A stretch of 64,000 nt of DNA from Clostridiaceae bacterium Marseille-Q4149 (GCA_018228685.1 CP073691.1:1240001-1304000); one strand, 5' to 3'. Positions 1 to 8,443 are shown, numbered from the stretch's first letter. Translations and numbers: made by a program. The notes: generated from the sequence alone by a model not told the origin.

Positions 1-930
1 GCGCAGGTCGTTTCCGGCAGACAGGGTGGCCTCCACATCAGAGCCGTAGTGGGGGTACACATCCACGGCGTAGTCGGCCTTTTCCCGCCGGGCGGCGTCA
101 ATGAGCTTTCCCACCACTTCATAGCTGTAGGGGCCGCCGGAGTCCTTGGCGCAGATGGACACCTGCCGCTCGGTGCAGCGCAGACCGTCGCCCACGCAGC
201 CCATGTCCACGCTGATGGCCTCGGTGACGCCCTGGGGCACGCTGGCGGCTCCGCCGTGGCCCACCTCCTCATACACCGTCACATGGGCGTATACCCGGCG
301 GCGGGGGGTGAGGTCCTTGTCCTTCATGAACTTGGCCAGGCCCAGCAGAATGCCCACGGACAGCTTGTCGTCCAGGAAGCGGCTCTTGATATAGCCGGAG
401 CCGGTGATCCGGGTCCGGGGTTCGAAGCAGACGATGTCGCCCACCTCCACACCCAGAGCGCGGGTATCATCGGCGGACTTCACGTCCTCGTCCAGCACCA
501 CCTCGCAGGTGTCATAGCTGCGCTTGGCGTTGGCGTATTCGCCGTTGACGTGGACGGAGGCGTTGCACAGCTGGAAGGTGCCCTCGATGACCCGGCCGGA
601 ACGGGTGTAGACCCGGACGTTCTCCGCCTCGCCGTTTTCCGGACGCATACCGCCCAGAGCCGTCAGCTGCAGGCGGCCATTTCCCTTGATCTCCGCCACC
701 ATGCCGCCCAGGGTGTCGGCATGGGCCTCCAGCAGCAGGCCGTCATTCTCGTCGCTGCCGCCCAGGTCGATGAGAACGCCGCCCTTGACGGTGGTCCGGG
801 CCTCATAGCCCAGGGACCGGAAGGCGTTCAGCACCCACTCCGCCGCCTGCCGGGTGAAGCCCGTGGGGCTGTCGATGGCCAGCAGCTCCACCGCCTGGTG
901 GGCGGCGTATTCCGCATAGGTACGTTCCAT
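1..930 (-). CDS. M42 family metallopeptidase (glutamyl aminopeptidase-like), 3' end outside window
   Basis: The reverse strand reads from an ATG at 930, seven bases after a strong AGGAGGA, and stays open to the window edge for 310 residues. I see the M42 signatures in order: EAHADTLGGMV (about residue 68), DDKLSVG (about 190), YEEVGHGGA (about 220) and YPHYGSDVEAT near the edge. These carry the His/Asp/Glu ligands of the dinuclear metal site. M42 enzymes are cytosolic, dodecameric aminopeptidases that trim peptides. It starts 15 bases after the yqeC stop, so it probably shares that operon. The C-terminal few dozen residues are missing. Confidence 0.9.
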   Translation of the reverse strand, partial: MERTYAEYAAHQAVELLAIDSPTGFTRQAAEWVLNAFRSLGYEARTTVKGGVLIDLGGSDENDGLLLEAHADTLGGMVAEIKGNGRLQLTALGGMRPENGEAENVRVYTRSGRVIEGTFQLCNASVHVNGEYANAKRSYDTCEVVLDEDVKSADDTRALGVEVGDIVCFEPRTRITGSGYIKSRFLDDKLSVGILLGLAKFMKDKDLTPRRRVYAHVTVYEEVGHGGAASVPQGVTEAISVDMGCVGDGLRCTERQVSICAKDSGGPYSYEVVGKLIDAARREKADYAVDVYPHYGSDVEATLSAGNDLR

Positions 931-945
931 AGTTGAATCCTCCTG

Positions 946-1608
946 TTATTTGATCTTTTCCCAGCAGCCGGACCGCAGGGAACCGGCAGCCACCGGGCAG
1001 TCCAGCCGCTCCGCCAGCTGCCGGGCCAGGGGACGTTCCTCCTCCTGGTCCACCTGGTTTACGAAAACCTGGTCATGAAATCCCTCCCGGGCGGCCACCC
1101 GGGCCGCGATGGCCGGGGTCACGGGCCGGTTTTCCGGCACACCGGCCAGCCGGGCATACAGGGCCGGACGATGGGCCGCAACGCTGATGGGACGGCCGAA
1201 GCCGTCGGCTCCCAGCACCAAAATGGTGGTGTTGCGCCGGGGCGGCAGCACCGGCTCGTGCTTTTCGTGGCCCTTGAAGGGCTTTCCGGCGGAGCCGTCC
1301 GCCTCCACCAGGGTATAGTCCGCCAGGGCGTCCCAGCCCTCAAAGCCCGGGGACACCAGCTTGCCCTGGGCCGACGGAACCCCCAGGCACACCAGGCCCT
1401 CCCGGGCCAGAATTTCCCGGGCGGTATCCGGGTCCTGGGCCACGGCGATGCCGGTGGGGGGCCAGATCTTGGTGGTGGTGGTCACCGCCACGGTGCCCCG
1501 CTCCCGCAGCTCCCGGGCCAGGTGATACATCAGGGTGGTCTTGCCGCCGCCGCCGATCAGGGCGGTGACGCCGGGCCGGATGTCCAGCAGGTCGCATAGC
1601 TTATTCAC
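946..1608 (-). CDS. yqeC: YqeC-like selenium-dependent hydroxylase accessory protein
   Basis: A 220-residue protein with a P-loop very near the N-terminus (LIGGGGKTTLM, residues 17-27), then TTTTKIW and VEADGSAGKPFKGHEKHEP. This is the pattern of the YqeC family, a putative nucleotide-binding accessory factor for selenium-dependent molybdenum hydroxylases. The start is GTG at 1608 after a GGGAGAG-type site; no better ATG exists in frame. It lies between the DUF6472 gene and the M42 peptidase on the same strand. Its usual partners ygfK and ssnA are about 56 kb away in this window, so the pathway is split here. Its biochemical role is not established in the family. Confidence 0.85.
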   Translation of the reverse strand: MNKLCDLLDIRPGVTALIGGGGKTTLMYHLARELRERGTVAVTTTTKIWPPTGIAVAQDPDTAREILAREGLVCLGVPSAQGKLVSPGFEGWDALADYTLVEADGSAGKPFKGHEKHEPVLPPRRNTTILVLGADGFGRPISVAAHRPALYARLAGVPENRPVTPAIAARVAAREGFHDQVFVNQVDQEEERPLARQLAERLDCPVAAGSLRSGCWEKIK

Positions 1609-1689
1609 TTTCTCACTCTCCCTTTGCGCCGCGTGTGCGGCAGGGCCATTGTATCACAGGGCGGTGGAAAAATCCACCTATATTTCCGC

Positions 1690-1857
1690 CTATTGCCGCC
1701 GGGCGGTGCGGTATTCGTCGCCGGGCCGCCAGTAGGGGCAGTCCCCCCGTCCGGCCAGGAACCGCACCATCTCGTCCTCGTCCAGGTCCACGTCGCAGAT
1801 GTATTCGTCGTATTCCTCGTCGTAGTTATAAAAGCAGCAGGCTTCGCACTGGGTCAT
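1690..1857 (-). CDS. DUF6472 family small protein (55 aa)
   Basis: An ATG at 1857 preceded by GAAAGGAGG opens a 55-residue frame beginning MTQCEACCFYNYDEEYDEY. It is rich in Asp/Glu and has four cysteines, two near the start (C4, C7, with C8 adjacent) and further ones at C21 and C40, followed by PYW. This matches the short Firmicute DUF6472 family, often a possible metal-binding protein of unknown role. It is the first gene after a consensus promoter and is followed 81 bases later by yqeC, so it probably heads the DUF6472-yqeC-M42 transcript. Confidence 0.75.
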   Translation of the reverse strand: MTQCEACCFYNYDEEYDEYICDVDLDEDEMVRFLAGRGDCPYWRPGDEYRTARRQ

Positions 1858-1883
1858 GTGCCGGGCCTCCTTTCGTCAGGATG

Positions 1884-1913
1884 ATTATACGTCCACCGGG
1901 GGTGCTGCGTCAA
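1884..1913 (-). promoter_or_regulatory. Sigma-A type promoter for DUF6472-yqeC-M42
   Basis: On the reverse strand TTGACG (1913-1908) and TATAAT (1889-1884) are separated by 18 bases, 27 bases upstream of the DUF6472 start codon. Near-consensus hexamers with acceptable spacing; activity is inferred. Confidence 0.7.
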
Positions 1914-1917
1914 TAAC

Positions 1918-2079
1918 CAGCTTGTCAAAGAAGTTTTTTTGACAAGCTGCGTGCGGTTTTTCAGAACTGAAAAGTTCTGAAAACCTGCGATTACAAACGA
2001 AAGACACCCCCTGATGAGTTTCTTTCGTAAGTATCTTCCTTTCCGATGACGGAGGATTTCCGGTTTTTCCGACAGCCTC
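1918..2079. repeat. 162-bp interspersed repeat, copy 1
   Basis: This noncoding segment matches 51353-51514 in inverted orientation over its whole length with scattered substitutions. It contains successive hairpins: CAGCTTGTCAAA...TTTGACAAGCTG, TTTCAGAACT...AGTTCTGAAA, and CGAAAGACACCCC...TTTCTTTCG. The end near 2079 reads TTTTTCCGACAGCCT against TTTTTCGACAGTCT in copy 2. It resembles a REP/MITE-like structured repeat. I see no coding capacity. Confidence 0.8.
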
Positions 2080-2125
2080 CAGAATATTTATCAACAGGAG
2101 GTTTACAATTATTCGAATTATGCAC

Positions 2126-2154
2126 TTGACGAAAATATGGAAATCAAATATAAT
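2126..2154 (+). promoter_or_regulatory. Strong orphan promoter
   Basis: TTGACG at 2126-2131 and a perfect TATAAT at 2149-2154 are separated by exactly 17 bases. No open reading frame follows on this strand before a strong hairpin and the convergent folC gene, so it seems to drive a short noncoding transcript. Confidence 0.6.
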
Positions 2155-2160
2155 CATGAG

Positions 2161-2245
2161 TGGAGAGGGTCTTACCTCCCGTGCCTATGAAGTGAGCGTG
2201 CATCCGGGTAAAGAGGGCGGATGCACGCTCATTTCCTTTATTTTC
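2161..2245 (+). ncRNA. Candidate small RNA ending in a hairpin terminator
   Basis: Downstream of the orphan promoter the sequence can fold first as a GGAG...CTCC hairpin (about 2163-2182). It then forms a long stem TGAGCGTGCATCCG...CGGATGCACGCTCA (about 2192-2232) followed by a U-rich tail. The transcript would be about 80 nt. The large hairpin may also serve as end structure for folC on the other strand, although no T-run follows in that direction. I do not recognise a known RNA family. Confidence 0.4.
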
Positions 2246-3512
2246 TCAGCTCCCGCAGCTGAAGCTCCACGTCTCCGATGAGGTACAAGGACCCGTAGCA
2301 CAGCACCGTGCCGTCAGGCCCTGCCTGCTCCAGGGCCAGGGCCACCCCCTCCCGGATGGTGCCGCAGGCCGTGGCAGAACAGCCCAGCTCCCGGATATAG
2401 GCCGCCAGCTCACCGGCAGGCAGGGACCGGGGGTTATCCGGCGTCACCGTGATGAAGGAGTTGGCGTAGGGCGCCACGCCCCGGTACATGCAGTGGTAGT
2501 CCTTGTCCTGCATGACCCCGGTCAGCACCGTCAGGGGCCGCCCGGGCAGATAGTCCCGGATGTTCTGCTCCAGGGCCTGGATGCACTGGGGATTGTGGCC
2601 GCCGTCGATGATGAACAGCGGGTCCCGGCCGATGATCTGGAACCGGCCGGGCCAGTCGGTGGAGGCCAGCCCCCGGCGGATATGGGAGTCGGTAATGGCC
2701 CAGCCCCGGGCCTGAAGCACCCGGATGGCCGTCAGGGCCACGGCGGCGTTGCACAGCTGGTGCCGTCCCAGCAGCGGCAGGCGCAGGCCGGTAAGCTCCT
2801 CCCAATCGAAAACCTGGCCCTCCAACCCGGCGCTTTCCAGACGGATGCCGTCGAAATCCGCCAGGTGCAGGGGAACACCCAGACGCTCGCACCGCTGGCG
2901 GATGATCTCCTCCGCAGAGGCCGTCTGGCGGTACAGCACCGCGTCACAGCCGGGCTTGATGATCCCGGCCTTGGTGGCGGCGATTTTTTCAATGGTGTCC
3001 CCCAGATACTGGGTGTGATCCAGACCGATGTTGCAGAACACGGCGGCCTCCGGGGCGGGGATCACGTTGGTGGCGTCAAATTCGCCGCCCATGCCCACCT
3101 CGCACACCACGATATCGCAGTTGTGCCGGGCGAAATAGGCGAAGGCGATGGCCGTGACCATCTCAAACTCCGTAGGGTGAGGGTCCAGGGAGTCCGCCAG
3201 AGGGCGAACCTGGGCCGTGATTTCGCACAGCTCGTCGTCGGTGATCTGCTGGCCGTCCACCTGCATGCGCTCGTTGAACCGGATCAGGAAGGGCGAGGTG
3301 TACAGGCCCGTGCGATAGCCCGCCGCCTGGAGGATGCTGGCCATCATGGCACAGGTGGAGCCCTTGCCGTTGGTGCCGGTGACGTGGATGAACTCCAGGC
3401 CCTTCTGGGGGTCCCCCATCAGCGCCAGCAGCGCCCGGATGCGCTCCAGCCCCGGGATGCTGCTGCGCCAGCAGACGGCGTGGATATAAGACAGGGTTTC
3501 GTCAATGTTCAC
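2238..3512 (-). CDS. folC: Bifunctional folylpolyglutamate synthase/dihydrofolate synthase
   Basis: A 424-residue Mur-ligase-fold protein. The ATP-binding P-loop HVTGTNGKGST is at about residues 42-52, followed by YTSPFLIRFNERM and the FolC-specific EVGMGGEFDATN (about 137-148). The C-terminal domain has IIDGGHNPQ (about 302-310). It adds glutamates to reduced folates and may also make dihydrofolate from dihydropteroate. Its start codon overlaps the stop of the folate transporter gene folT by four bases, so the two are translationally coupled and share the upstream THF riboswitch. Confidence 0.95.
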   Translation of the reverse strand: MNIDETLSYIHAVCWRSSIPGLERIRALLALMGDPQKGLEFIHVTGTNGKGSTCAMMASILQAAGYRTGLYTSPFLIRFNERMQVDGQQITDDELCEITAQVRPLADSLDPHPTEFEMVTAIAFAYFARHNCDIVVCEVGMGGEFDATNVIPAPEAAVFCNIGLDHTQYLGDTIEKIAATKAGIIKPGCDAVLYRQTASAEEIIRQRCERLGVPLHLADFDGIRLESAGLEGQVFDWEELTGLRLPLLGRHQLCNAAVALTAIRVLQARGWAITDSHIRRGLASTDWPGRFQIIGRDPLFIIDGGHNPQCIQALEQNIRDYLPGRPLTVLTGVMQDKDYHCMYRGVAPYANSFITVTPDNPRSLPAGELAAYIRELGCSATACGTIREGVALALEQAGPDGTVLCYGSLYLIGDVELQLRELRK

Positions 3513-4102
3513 TGTATATCATTTCCTTTCGACTGCACCGGCGGCAGGCCCACGGCCCGCAGAGCGCCGGAACGCTGCAGAAGCCACACCACCAGCACGT
3601 CCAGCACGCCGGTAATGGCAAACTGCACGCTGCGGGCCGCCAGCCGGGTGAGAAAGTACGCGGCTTTCGCGCCGCCGCCATAGATCATGGCCAAGGCGAA
3701 GCTCTGGTACAGCACCGACCCCAGGACCAGCGGCGGCAGGAACGCCAGAGCCAGCCGCAGGGGGCTGCATCTGCGGGTCAGCCAGGGCCGGAAAAGCCCG
3801 GCGCACAGGCCGTACAGGATCGGGGGCACGCAGAAAATCGGGTTGTAGCCATAGGGGGAGAACAGGCAGCCGATGAAATCGGCGGCGAAGCCTGTCAGGG
3901 CCCCGGGCAGCGGCCCGAACAGCATCCCGGCCAGGAAGATGGGCACCGCCTCCAGGGAGAAGCGGGTCACCTCGTTGGGGGTGGGGATCAGGAACCGGGC
4001 CAGCACCACGCTGACGGCGGTCAGCAGGGCGCAGGTGACCATGGCCCGCACGGGCCACTTGGGTCTGCCGTGGGCAGATGCATGGGTGTGACGTTCAGAC
4101 AT
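3509..4102 (-). CDS. folT: ECF transporter S component, folate family (FolT)
   Basis: A 197-residue hydrophobic protein with about six membrane segments. An N-terminal polar stretch with several His residues precedes the first helix. The segment FSLEAVPIFLAGMLFGPLPG and then GFAADFIGCLF and GYNPIF fit the folate-type S component of energy-coupling factor transporters. It captures folate at the membrane and needs a shared ECF AAT module encoded elsewhere. The assignment is strengthened by the THF riboswitch upstream and folC downstream. Start at 4102 follows AGGAGGT. Confidence 0.85.
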   Translation of the reverse strand: MSERHTHASAHGRPKWPVRAMVTCALLTAVSVVLARFLIPTPNEVTRFSLEAVPIFLAGMLFGPLPGALTGFAADFIGCLFSPYGYNPIFCVPPILYGLCAGLFRPWLTRRCSPLRLALAFLPPLVLGSVLYQSFALAMIYGGGAKAAYFLTRLAARSVQFAITGVLDVLVVWLLQRSGALRAVGLPPVQSKGNDIQ

Positions 4103-4109
4103 AAAAAAT

Positions 4110-4142
4110 ACCTCCTAATTCGGGTAAAAATTGGGAGGAGGT
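4110..4142 (-). promoter_or_regulatory. Anti-Shine-Dalgarno hairpin of folT leader
   Basis: On the folT strand ACCTCCT (4142-4136) is perfectly complementary to the ribosome site AGGAGGT (4116-4110), with a loop of 19 bases. Pairing would hide the folT ribosome site, so the riboswitch probably controls translation initiation. Confidence 0.55.
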
Positions 4143-4185
4143 TGGGGAGTATGCACTTGTCAGGGCGCGAACCCCCGGGCCGGCT

Positions 4186-4287
4186 GCCAAAGCGGATGCG
4201 AAGACGGCACCGCGGAGACAGGTCTCCTTCGTCCGGCGGCAACCTCCCATCCGACCGGCACTTAACGCGCCGCTTCTACTCTTGCAG
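4186..4287 (-). ncRNA. Tetrahydrofolate (THF) riboswitch
   Basis: The reverse strand contains the conserved THF aptamer blocks in order: AGAGTAGA, GCGTTAAGTG, ATGGGA, then ACGAA, CGGTG and GCATCCGCT. These match my memory of the Rfam THF family (RF01831) found upstream of folT and folate genes in Firmicutes. It sits between the promoter at 4303-4331 and folT-folC. Binding reduced folate would shut off uptake and polyglutamylation, consistent with the anti-SD hairpin downstream. Confidence 0.92.
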
Positions 4288-4302
4288 CAAAAGCCAGTCA
4301 TG

Positions 4303-4331
4303 ATTATACAGAAGCCGCCGGGAAAAAGCAA
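4303..4331 (-). promoter_or_regulatory. Promoter for folT-folC
   Basis: Reverse-strand TTGCTT (4331-4326) and TATAAT (4308-4303) with a 17-base spacer and a TG immediately before the -10 box. Transcription would start just before the THF riboswitch. Confidence 0.7.
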
Positions 4332-4379
4332 GGGAAATCGGAAAAAATGCCGAATCCTTCGGGGAAGGAAAGATAGGGG

Positions 4380-4407
4380 TTGCATTCCCGGGAATATTTG
4401 ATATAAT
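4380..4407 (+). promoter_or_regulatory. Promoter of the LysR gene, with palindrome in the spacer
   Basis: TTGCAT (4380-4385) and TATAAT (4402-4407) are 16 bases apart. The spacer carries the perfect palindrome ATTCCCGGGAAT (4384-4395), a plausible operator for autoregulation. Both functions are inferred. Confidence 0.55.
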
Positions 4408-4459
4408 TACAGCAGATGATACAAACCGTACGCATTATTTTTCTTAATGAGGTGCTGTC

Positions 4460-5356
4460 ATGTCCGTGAAGCTGGAGCTTTATCGTGTGTTCAAGGAGGT
4501 AGCGGAGGCCGGAAACATCACCGCCGCCGCCCAGACTCTGTTTATATCCCAGTCCGCCGTCAGCCAGTCCATCAAGCAGCTGGAGGCGGAACTGCAGACC
4601 CGGCTGTTCGCCCGGAACTCCCGGGGCGTCACCCTGACCGCCGACGGGCGGATGCTGTATGAATACGTCCGCAGCGCCATGGGCCTGCTGGAAACCGGCG
4701 AGGAGAAGCTGTCCCAGAGCCGGGACCTGCAGATGGGCCACCTGACCATCGGCGCCAGCGACACGGTGACCAGCCAGTTCCTGCTGCCGTATCTGGACCG
4801 GTTCCACCGGCAGTATCCGGCCATTCATATTCAGATCATCTCCGGCCGGAGCCACAAGGTTCTGGGCCTGCTGCAGTCCGGCAAGGTGGACATTGCCTTT
4901 GCCAGCACCCCCCAGGAGGGAGCGTCTCTGGAGACCTTCCCGTGCCTGGCCACCCACTCCATTTTCGTGGCCGGGGCGGAGTATCCCTGCGACTTCGACC
5001 ATGTATACACCCTGGAGGAGATTGCCCGGTTCCCGCTGATTCTGCTGGAGCGGAAGGCCTCCTCCCGGCTGTATCTGGAAAAATACTTCCTGCAGAACGG
5101 GCTGCACCTGAACCCGGAGATCGAGCTGGGCGCCCGGAGCCTGCTGGTGGACCTGGCGGCCATCGGGTTCGGCGTGGCCGGCGTCACGGAGGAGTTTGTC
5201 CGCCGGGAGCTGGAAAGCGGCCGCCTGCGGAAGCTGCGCACGTCCTTTGATATCCCGCCCCGCAGCGTGGACCTGTGCGTGCTGCGGGACGTGCCCCTGA
5301 CGTCTGCGGCCCAGCGCTTCAGCGATTTTATCCGGGAGAGCCTGCGCCGGGGGTGA
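4460..5356 (+). CDS. LysR family transcriptional regulator
   Basis: 298 residues, the usual LysR length. The winged helix-turn-helix occupies residues 5-65 (AGNITAAAQTLFISQSAVSQ, then LEAELQTRLFARNSRGVTLT). The effector-binding domain starts near residue 92 (LTIGASDTVTSQFLLPYL). ATG at 4460 follows GAGGTG. It is divergent from folT-folC and lies upstream of xpt-guaA, but the sequence does not reveal its ligand. Control of purine or folate genes is only a suggestion from position. Confidence 0.9.
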   Translation: MSVKLELYRVFKEVAEAGNITAAAQTLFISQSAVSQSIKQLEAELQTRLFARNSRGVTLTADGRMLYEYVRSAMGLLETGEEKLSQSRDLQMGHLTIGASDTVTSQFLLPYLDRFHRQYPAIHIQIISGRSHKVLGLLQSGKVDIAFASTPQEGASLETFPCLATHSIFVAGAEYPCDFDHVYTLEEIARFPLILLERKASSRLYLEKYFLQNGLHLNPEIELGARSLLVDLAAIGFGVAGVTEEFVRRELESGRLRKLRTSFDIPPRSVDLCVLRDVPLTSAAQRFSDFIRESLRRG

Positions 5357-5417
5357 TCCCCGTCATATGTGACAAAAGCCGCCCCGGAAATGCCGGGAAC
5401 TTCGCCCTTTCGACCCC

Positions 5418-5446
5418 TTGCTTTTGCGGCGTGAATAGGGCAGAAT
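5418..5446 (+). promoter_or_regulatory. Putative promoter of xpt-guaA
   Basis: TTGCTT (5418-5423), 17 bases, CAGAAT (5441-5446). The -10 box is weak. The following AATAGAGTC also occurs at the promoter of the second phosphoribosyltransferase gene (about 52226), as does CTTTTGC just after the -35 box. Confidence 0.4.
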
Positions 5447-5489
5447 AGAGTCATTATTCACAGCAATGTGAGATTTATAGGAGGAATTT

Positions 5490-6074
5490 ATGGAACTGCT
5501 GAAGGAGCGCATCCGCCGGGAAGGTAAGGTCCTGCCCGGCAACATCATCAAGGTGGACGGTTTCCTGAATCACCGGGTGGACACCGCCCTTATGAGCCAG
5601 CTGGCCGATGAGTTCACCAAGTATTTCGATGTGAAGGACATCACCATGGTGCTGACGGCGGAGGCCAGCGGCATCCCTCTGGCCACGGTGTGTGCCCAGA
5701 AATACGGCGTTCCCATGGTGTTCGCCAAGAAGGCCAAGAGCGACAATATCGAGGGCGGCCTGTATCAGAGCGAGATCTTCTCCTATACCTATAAGAAAAA
5801 AGTGACCCTCATTGTGGCCCAGGAGTGGCTGGGTCCCAAGGACCGGGTGCTGATCATCGACGACTTCATGGCCAAGGGCTATGCCATGCAGGGCCTCATC
5901 GACATCGTCAAGGCCGCCGGGGCTGAGCTGGTGGGCATTGGCGTGGCAGTGGAGAAGGGCTTCCAGCACGGCGGCGACGCCCTGCGGGAGAAGGGCTATC
6001 CCATCCACTCCCTGGCCGTCATCGAGGAAGCGACCCCCGACCACATCACCTTCCGGGAGGATGATCCCGTATGA
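5490..6074 (+). CDS. xpt: Xanthine phosphoribosyltransferase
   Basis: 194 residues, the normal Xpt length. It begins [20 protein letters not shown], carries the substrate-loop region [10 protein letters not shown] and the PRPP-binding motif [11 protein letters not shown] (about 121-131). It converts xanthine plus PRPP to XMP in purine salvage. The start follows AGGAGG. Its end overlaps guaA by four bases (ATGA), so XMP is made and aminated to GMP by one coupled operon. No purine riboswitch was recognised in the 130-base leader. Confidence 0.95.
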   Translation: MELLKERIRREGKVLPGNIIKVDGFLNHRVDTALMSQLADEFTKYFDVKDITMVLTAEASGIPLATVCAQKYGVPMVFAKKAKSDNIEGGLYQSEIFSYTYKKKVTLIVAQEWLGPKDRVLIIDDFMAKGYAMQGLIDIVKAAGAELVGIGVAVEKGFQHGGDALREKGYPIHSLAVIEEATPDHITFREDDPV

Positions 6075-7600
6075 AAAAGGTTTTAGTGCTGGATTTCGGC
6101 GGCCAGTACAACCTGCTGGTGGCCCGCCGCGTCCGTGAATGCGGCGTATACTGCGAGATCAAATCCTTCCGCATGACCATGGACGAGGTCCGGGCCTTTG
6201 CCCCGGACGCCATCATCTTCACCGGCGGCCCGGCCACGGTGTTTGACCCCGGCGCTCCCATGATCGACCCGGAGATGCTGTCCATGGGTGTTCCCGTGCT
6301 GGGTATCTGCTACGGTCTGCAGCTGATGATGCACCTGCTGGGCGGTCAGTGCTGCAAGGCGGACACCCGGGAGTACGGCAAGACGGAGCTGACCCATACC
6401 GCCTCTCCCCTGTTCGACGGCGTGCCGGAGACGGCTGTGTACTGGATGAGCCACGGGGTGGAGGTGGAGCGCCTGGCCCCCGGCTTCGAGATCATCGCCT
6501 CCACCGAGGGCTGCCGCCACGCGGCGGTCCAGTGTCTGGAAAAGAAGCTCTACGGCGTGCAGTTCCACCCGGAGGTGGTGCATACCGAGTATGGCCGCCA
6601 AATTCTGGAGAACTTCCTGTATAAGATCTGCGGCTTCCGGCCGGAGTGGACCATGGCGTCCTATCTGGAGGAGGCTGTGGCCCAGTGCCGGGAGAAGATC
6701 GGCAATGGCCGGGTGCTGCTGGCTCTGTCCGGCGGCGTGGACAGCTCCGTGGCCGCCGCGCTGCTGCAGCGGGCGGTGGGCCGTCAGCTGACGTGCATCT
6801 TTGTGGACCACGGCCTGCTGCGCAAGGACGAGGGCGACCAGGTGGAGCATGTGATGACCAAGCAGTTCAACGTGGACGTCCGCCGGGTCAACGCCGGTCC
6901 CCGTTTCCTGAGCAAGCTGGCCGGTGTCACGGACCCCGAGCGTAAGCGGAAGATCATCGGTGAGGAGTTCATCCGCGTGTTCGAGGAGGAAGCCAAGAAG
7001 ATCGGCGCCGTGGACTTCCTGGCCCAGGGCACCATCTATCCCGATGTGGTGGAGTCCGGCCTGGGCGGCGAGTCCACCGTCATTAAGAGCCACCACAACG
7101 TGGGCGGTCTGCCTGACTGCGTGGATTTCAAGGACATCGTGGAGCCTCTGCGCCGCCTGTTCAAGGATGAGGTGCGGCAGCTGGGCCTGGAGCTGGGCCT
7201 GCCGGAGCAGCTGGTGTGGCGTCAGCCCTTCCCGGGTCCCGGCCTGGCCATCCGCGTCATCGGCGAGATCACCGAGGAAAAGCTGTCCATCCTTCGGGAT
7301 GCCGATGCCATCTTCCGGGAGGAAATGGCTCTGGCGGGTCTGGATCGCACCACCAGCCAGTATTTTGCCGTGCTGACGGACCTGCGCAGCGTAGGCGTTA
7401 TGGGCGATGAGCGCACCTATGACTATACCCTGGCCCTGCGTGCGGTGCAGTCCCAGGACTTCATGACCGCCACCTGGTCCCGCATCCCCTATGATCTGCT
7501 GGACAAGATTTCCGGCCGCATCGTCGGCGAGGTGAAGCACATCAACCGGATCGTCTACGATATCACCTCCAAGCCCCCCGCGACGGTGGAGTGGGAATGA
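6071..7600 (+). CDS. guaA: GMP synthase (glutamine-hydrolysing)
   Basis: 509 residues. The N-terminal class I amidotransferase has the nucleophile in GICYGLQL (about residues 78-85) and [11 protein letters not shown] (about 165-175). The ATP pyrophosphatase has [13 protein letters not shown] (about 217-229). The C-terminal dimerisation domain ends in VEWE. It converts XMP to GMP. The last codons GTG GAG TGG GAA TGA form the attachment core repeated three more times downstream. The distal copies carry TAA, so insertion seems to have replaced the original stop codon and downstream sequence. Confidence 0.97.
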   Translation: MKKVLVLDFGGQYNLLVARRVRECGVYCEIKSFRMTMDEVRAFAPDAIIFTGGPATVFDPGAPMIDPEMLSMGVPVLGICYGLQLMMHLLGGQCCKADTREYGKTELTHTASPLFDGVPETAVYWMSHGVEVERLAPGFEIIASTEGCRHAAVQCLEKKLYGVQFHPEVVHTEYGRQILENFLYKICGFRPEWTMASYLEEAVAQCREKIGNGRVLLALSGGVDSSVAAALLQRAVGRQLTCIFVDHGLLRKDEGDQVEHVMTKQFNVDVRRVNAGPRFLSKLAGVTDPERKRKIIGEEFIRVFEEEAKKIGAVDFLAQGTIYPDVVESGLGGESTVIKSHHNVGGLPDCVDFKDIVEPLRRLFKDEVRQLGLELGLPEQLVWRQPFPGPGLAIRVIGEITEEKLSILRDADAIFREEMALAGLDRTTSQYFAVLTDLRSVGVMGDERTYDYTLALRAVQSQDFMTATWSRIPYDLLDKISGRIVGEVKHINRIVYDITSKPPATVEWE

Positions 7601-7601
7601 A
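7589..7601 (+). other. Attachment site A (attL in guaA 3' end)
   Basis: GAGTGGGAATGAA, spanning the last codons and stop of guaA. A further block AATACC begins 36 bases downstream (7625), and the direct-repeat arm GATAAGATTTTGATAAG lies at 7661-7677. Site B has the same two blocks at exactly the same offsets. Interpreted as the left end of a tyrosine-recombinase element. Confidence 0.75.
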
Positions 7602-7766
7602 TCAGAAAAGCCGAAAAGTGTAGGAATACCAACGGTTTTTGGATTTTACCCGCCCCTTCTGATAAGATTTTGATAAGATTCCGCCGAAGCGCAGTCATTC
7701 TGCGTTGCCAGTGGCTTGTGAGTAAAGAGTAATTTCTCCAAGCTCACAAACTTCTCCATATGATTG

Positions 7767-7803
7767 AAGCCCGTACTGATTGGATGTCAGTACGGGCTTT
7801 TTC
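7767..7803 (+). terminator. Intrinsic terminator downstream of guaA
   Basis: AAGCCCGTACTGA/TCAGTACGGGCTT stem with a 7-base loop followed by TTTTT. It lies inside segment 1, so it is supplied by the inserted element. It also ends the repressor gene region on the other strand. Confidence 0.75.
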
Positions 7804-7808
7804 TATGT

Positions 7809-8339
7809 TCATTTTTCTTTCTGCTGATCCTTGAACGCTTCCACAAGCAGATCGCTCAGTTCCTGCGACGGTACTTTTGCCCAACGCTGGGTGGTGTCCT
7901 CTTCCGGGAAGGTGTAGCGCCAGTGGTCGTACTGCTCTTTGCTGATCTTGCCGCAGCGCAGCTTCTCCGACTGTTCTGCCCATGCGGAAAGCATGGTAAA
8001 GATTGATTCATCCATGGTACGTTTGCTGCCGTCAAAGATGAGATGCACCGCATCTCCCTGCTTTTCAGCACGGATGCCGTGAATGTCCTCGATGGCAAAA
8101 AGGGTGTGAATAAATCCAAGGTCACTGTCAATGTCGGGAATCTGCAATGCCAAGGGAGAAACCTCCAACACATTGGCGATAGCTTTTACCAAATCCTCTT
8201 TCGGCGTTCTGGAACCGGACTCGTACTGAGCCATGCGGACATCAGCCGTTTTAGGCGGAAAGCCAACAGCTTGACCAAGCCATTTCTGCGTCATGCCACG
8301 CAAATTACGAATAAAACGGATTCGTTCACCAATCGCCAT
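7809..8339 (-). CDS. XRE-family repressor of the integrative element
   Basis: 176 residues with an N-terminal helix-turn-helix (residues 3-60: IGERIRFIRNLRGMTQKWLGQA, then MAQYESGSRTP). The C-terminal half is specific to small integrative elements; a similar domain, with WRYTFPEE, is seen in related element repressors. It is divergent from the excisionase-integrase pair and the two promoters face each other with shared repeats, the arrangement of a lysogeny-type switch. It probably represses xis-int. Its promoter is TTGACA-18-TATAAT at 8400-8371. Confidence 0.8.
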   Translation of the reverse strand: MAIGERIRFIRNLRGMTQKWLGQAVGFPPKTADVRMAQYESGSRTPKEDLVKAIANVLEVSPLALQIPDIDSDLGFIHTLFAIEDIHGIRAEKQGDAVHLIFDGSKRTMDESIFTMLSAWAEQSEKLRCGKISKEQYDHWRYTFPEEDTTQRWAKVPSQELSDLLVEAFKDQQKEK

Positions 8340-8370
8340 AAACCTACACTCCTTTGGTATCGTTGCGATG

Positions 8371-8400
8371 ATTATAGCATATATGCTTAGTTCGTGTCAA
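8371..8400 (-). promoter_or_regulatory. Repressor promoter with operator
   Basis: Reverse-strand TTGACA (8400-8395) and TATAAT (8376-8371), 18-base spacer. The spacer contains the palindrome GCATATATGC and one copy of the 11-mer ATATGCTTAGT (8381-8391) that recurs in the opposing promoter. Confidence 0.7.
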
Positions 8401-8443
8401 TACAGCCTAAATAAAAAAGTTTAATATTTTTCTCGAAAGCCTC

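Noticed and set aside
49..936. A 295-codon forward frame at the left edge
   Set aside because: Antisense of the M42 peptidase, which has all its metal-site motifs and a strong ribosome site.
5363..5489. Purine riboswitch in the xpt leader
   Set aside because: The conserved three-way-junction sequence blocks of the purine aptamer are absent.
7589..7601. Attachment core as a tRNA-gene 3' end
   Set aside because: The core is the coding end of guaA; no cloverleaf or tRNA sequence is present at any of the four sites.
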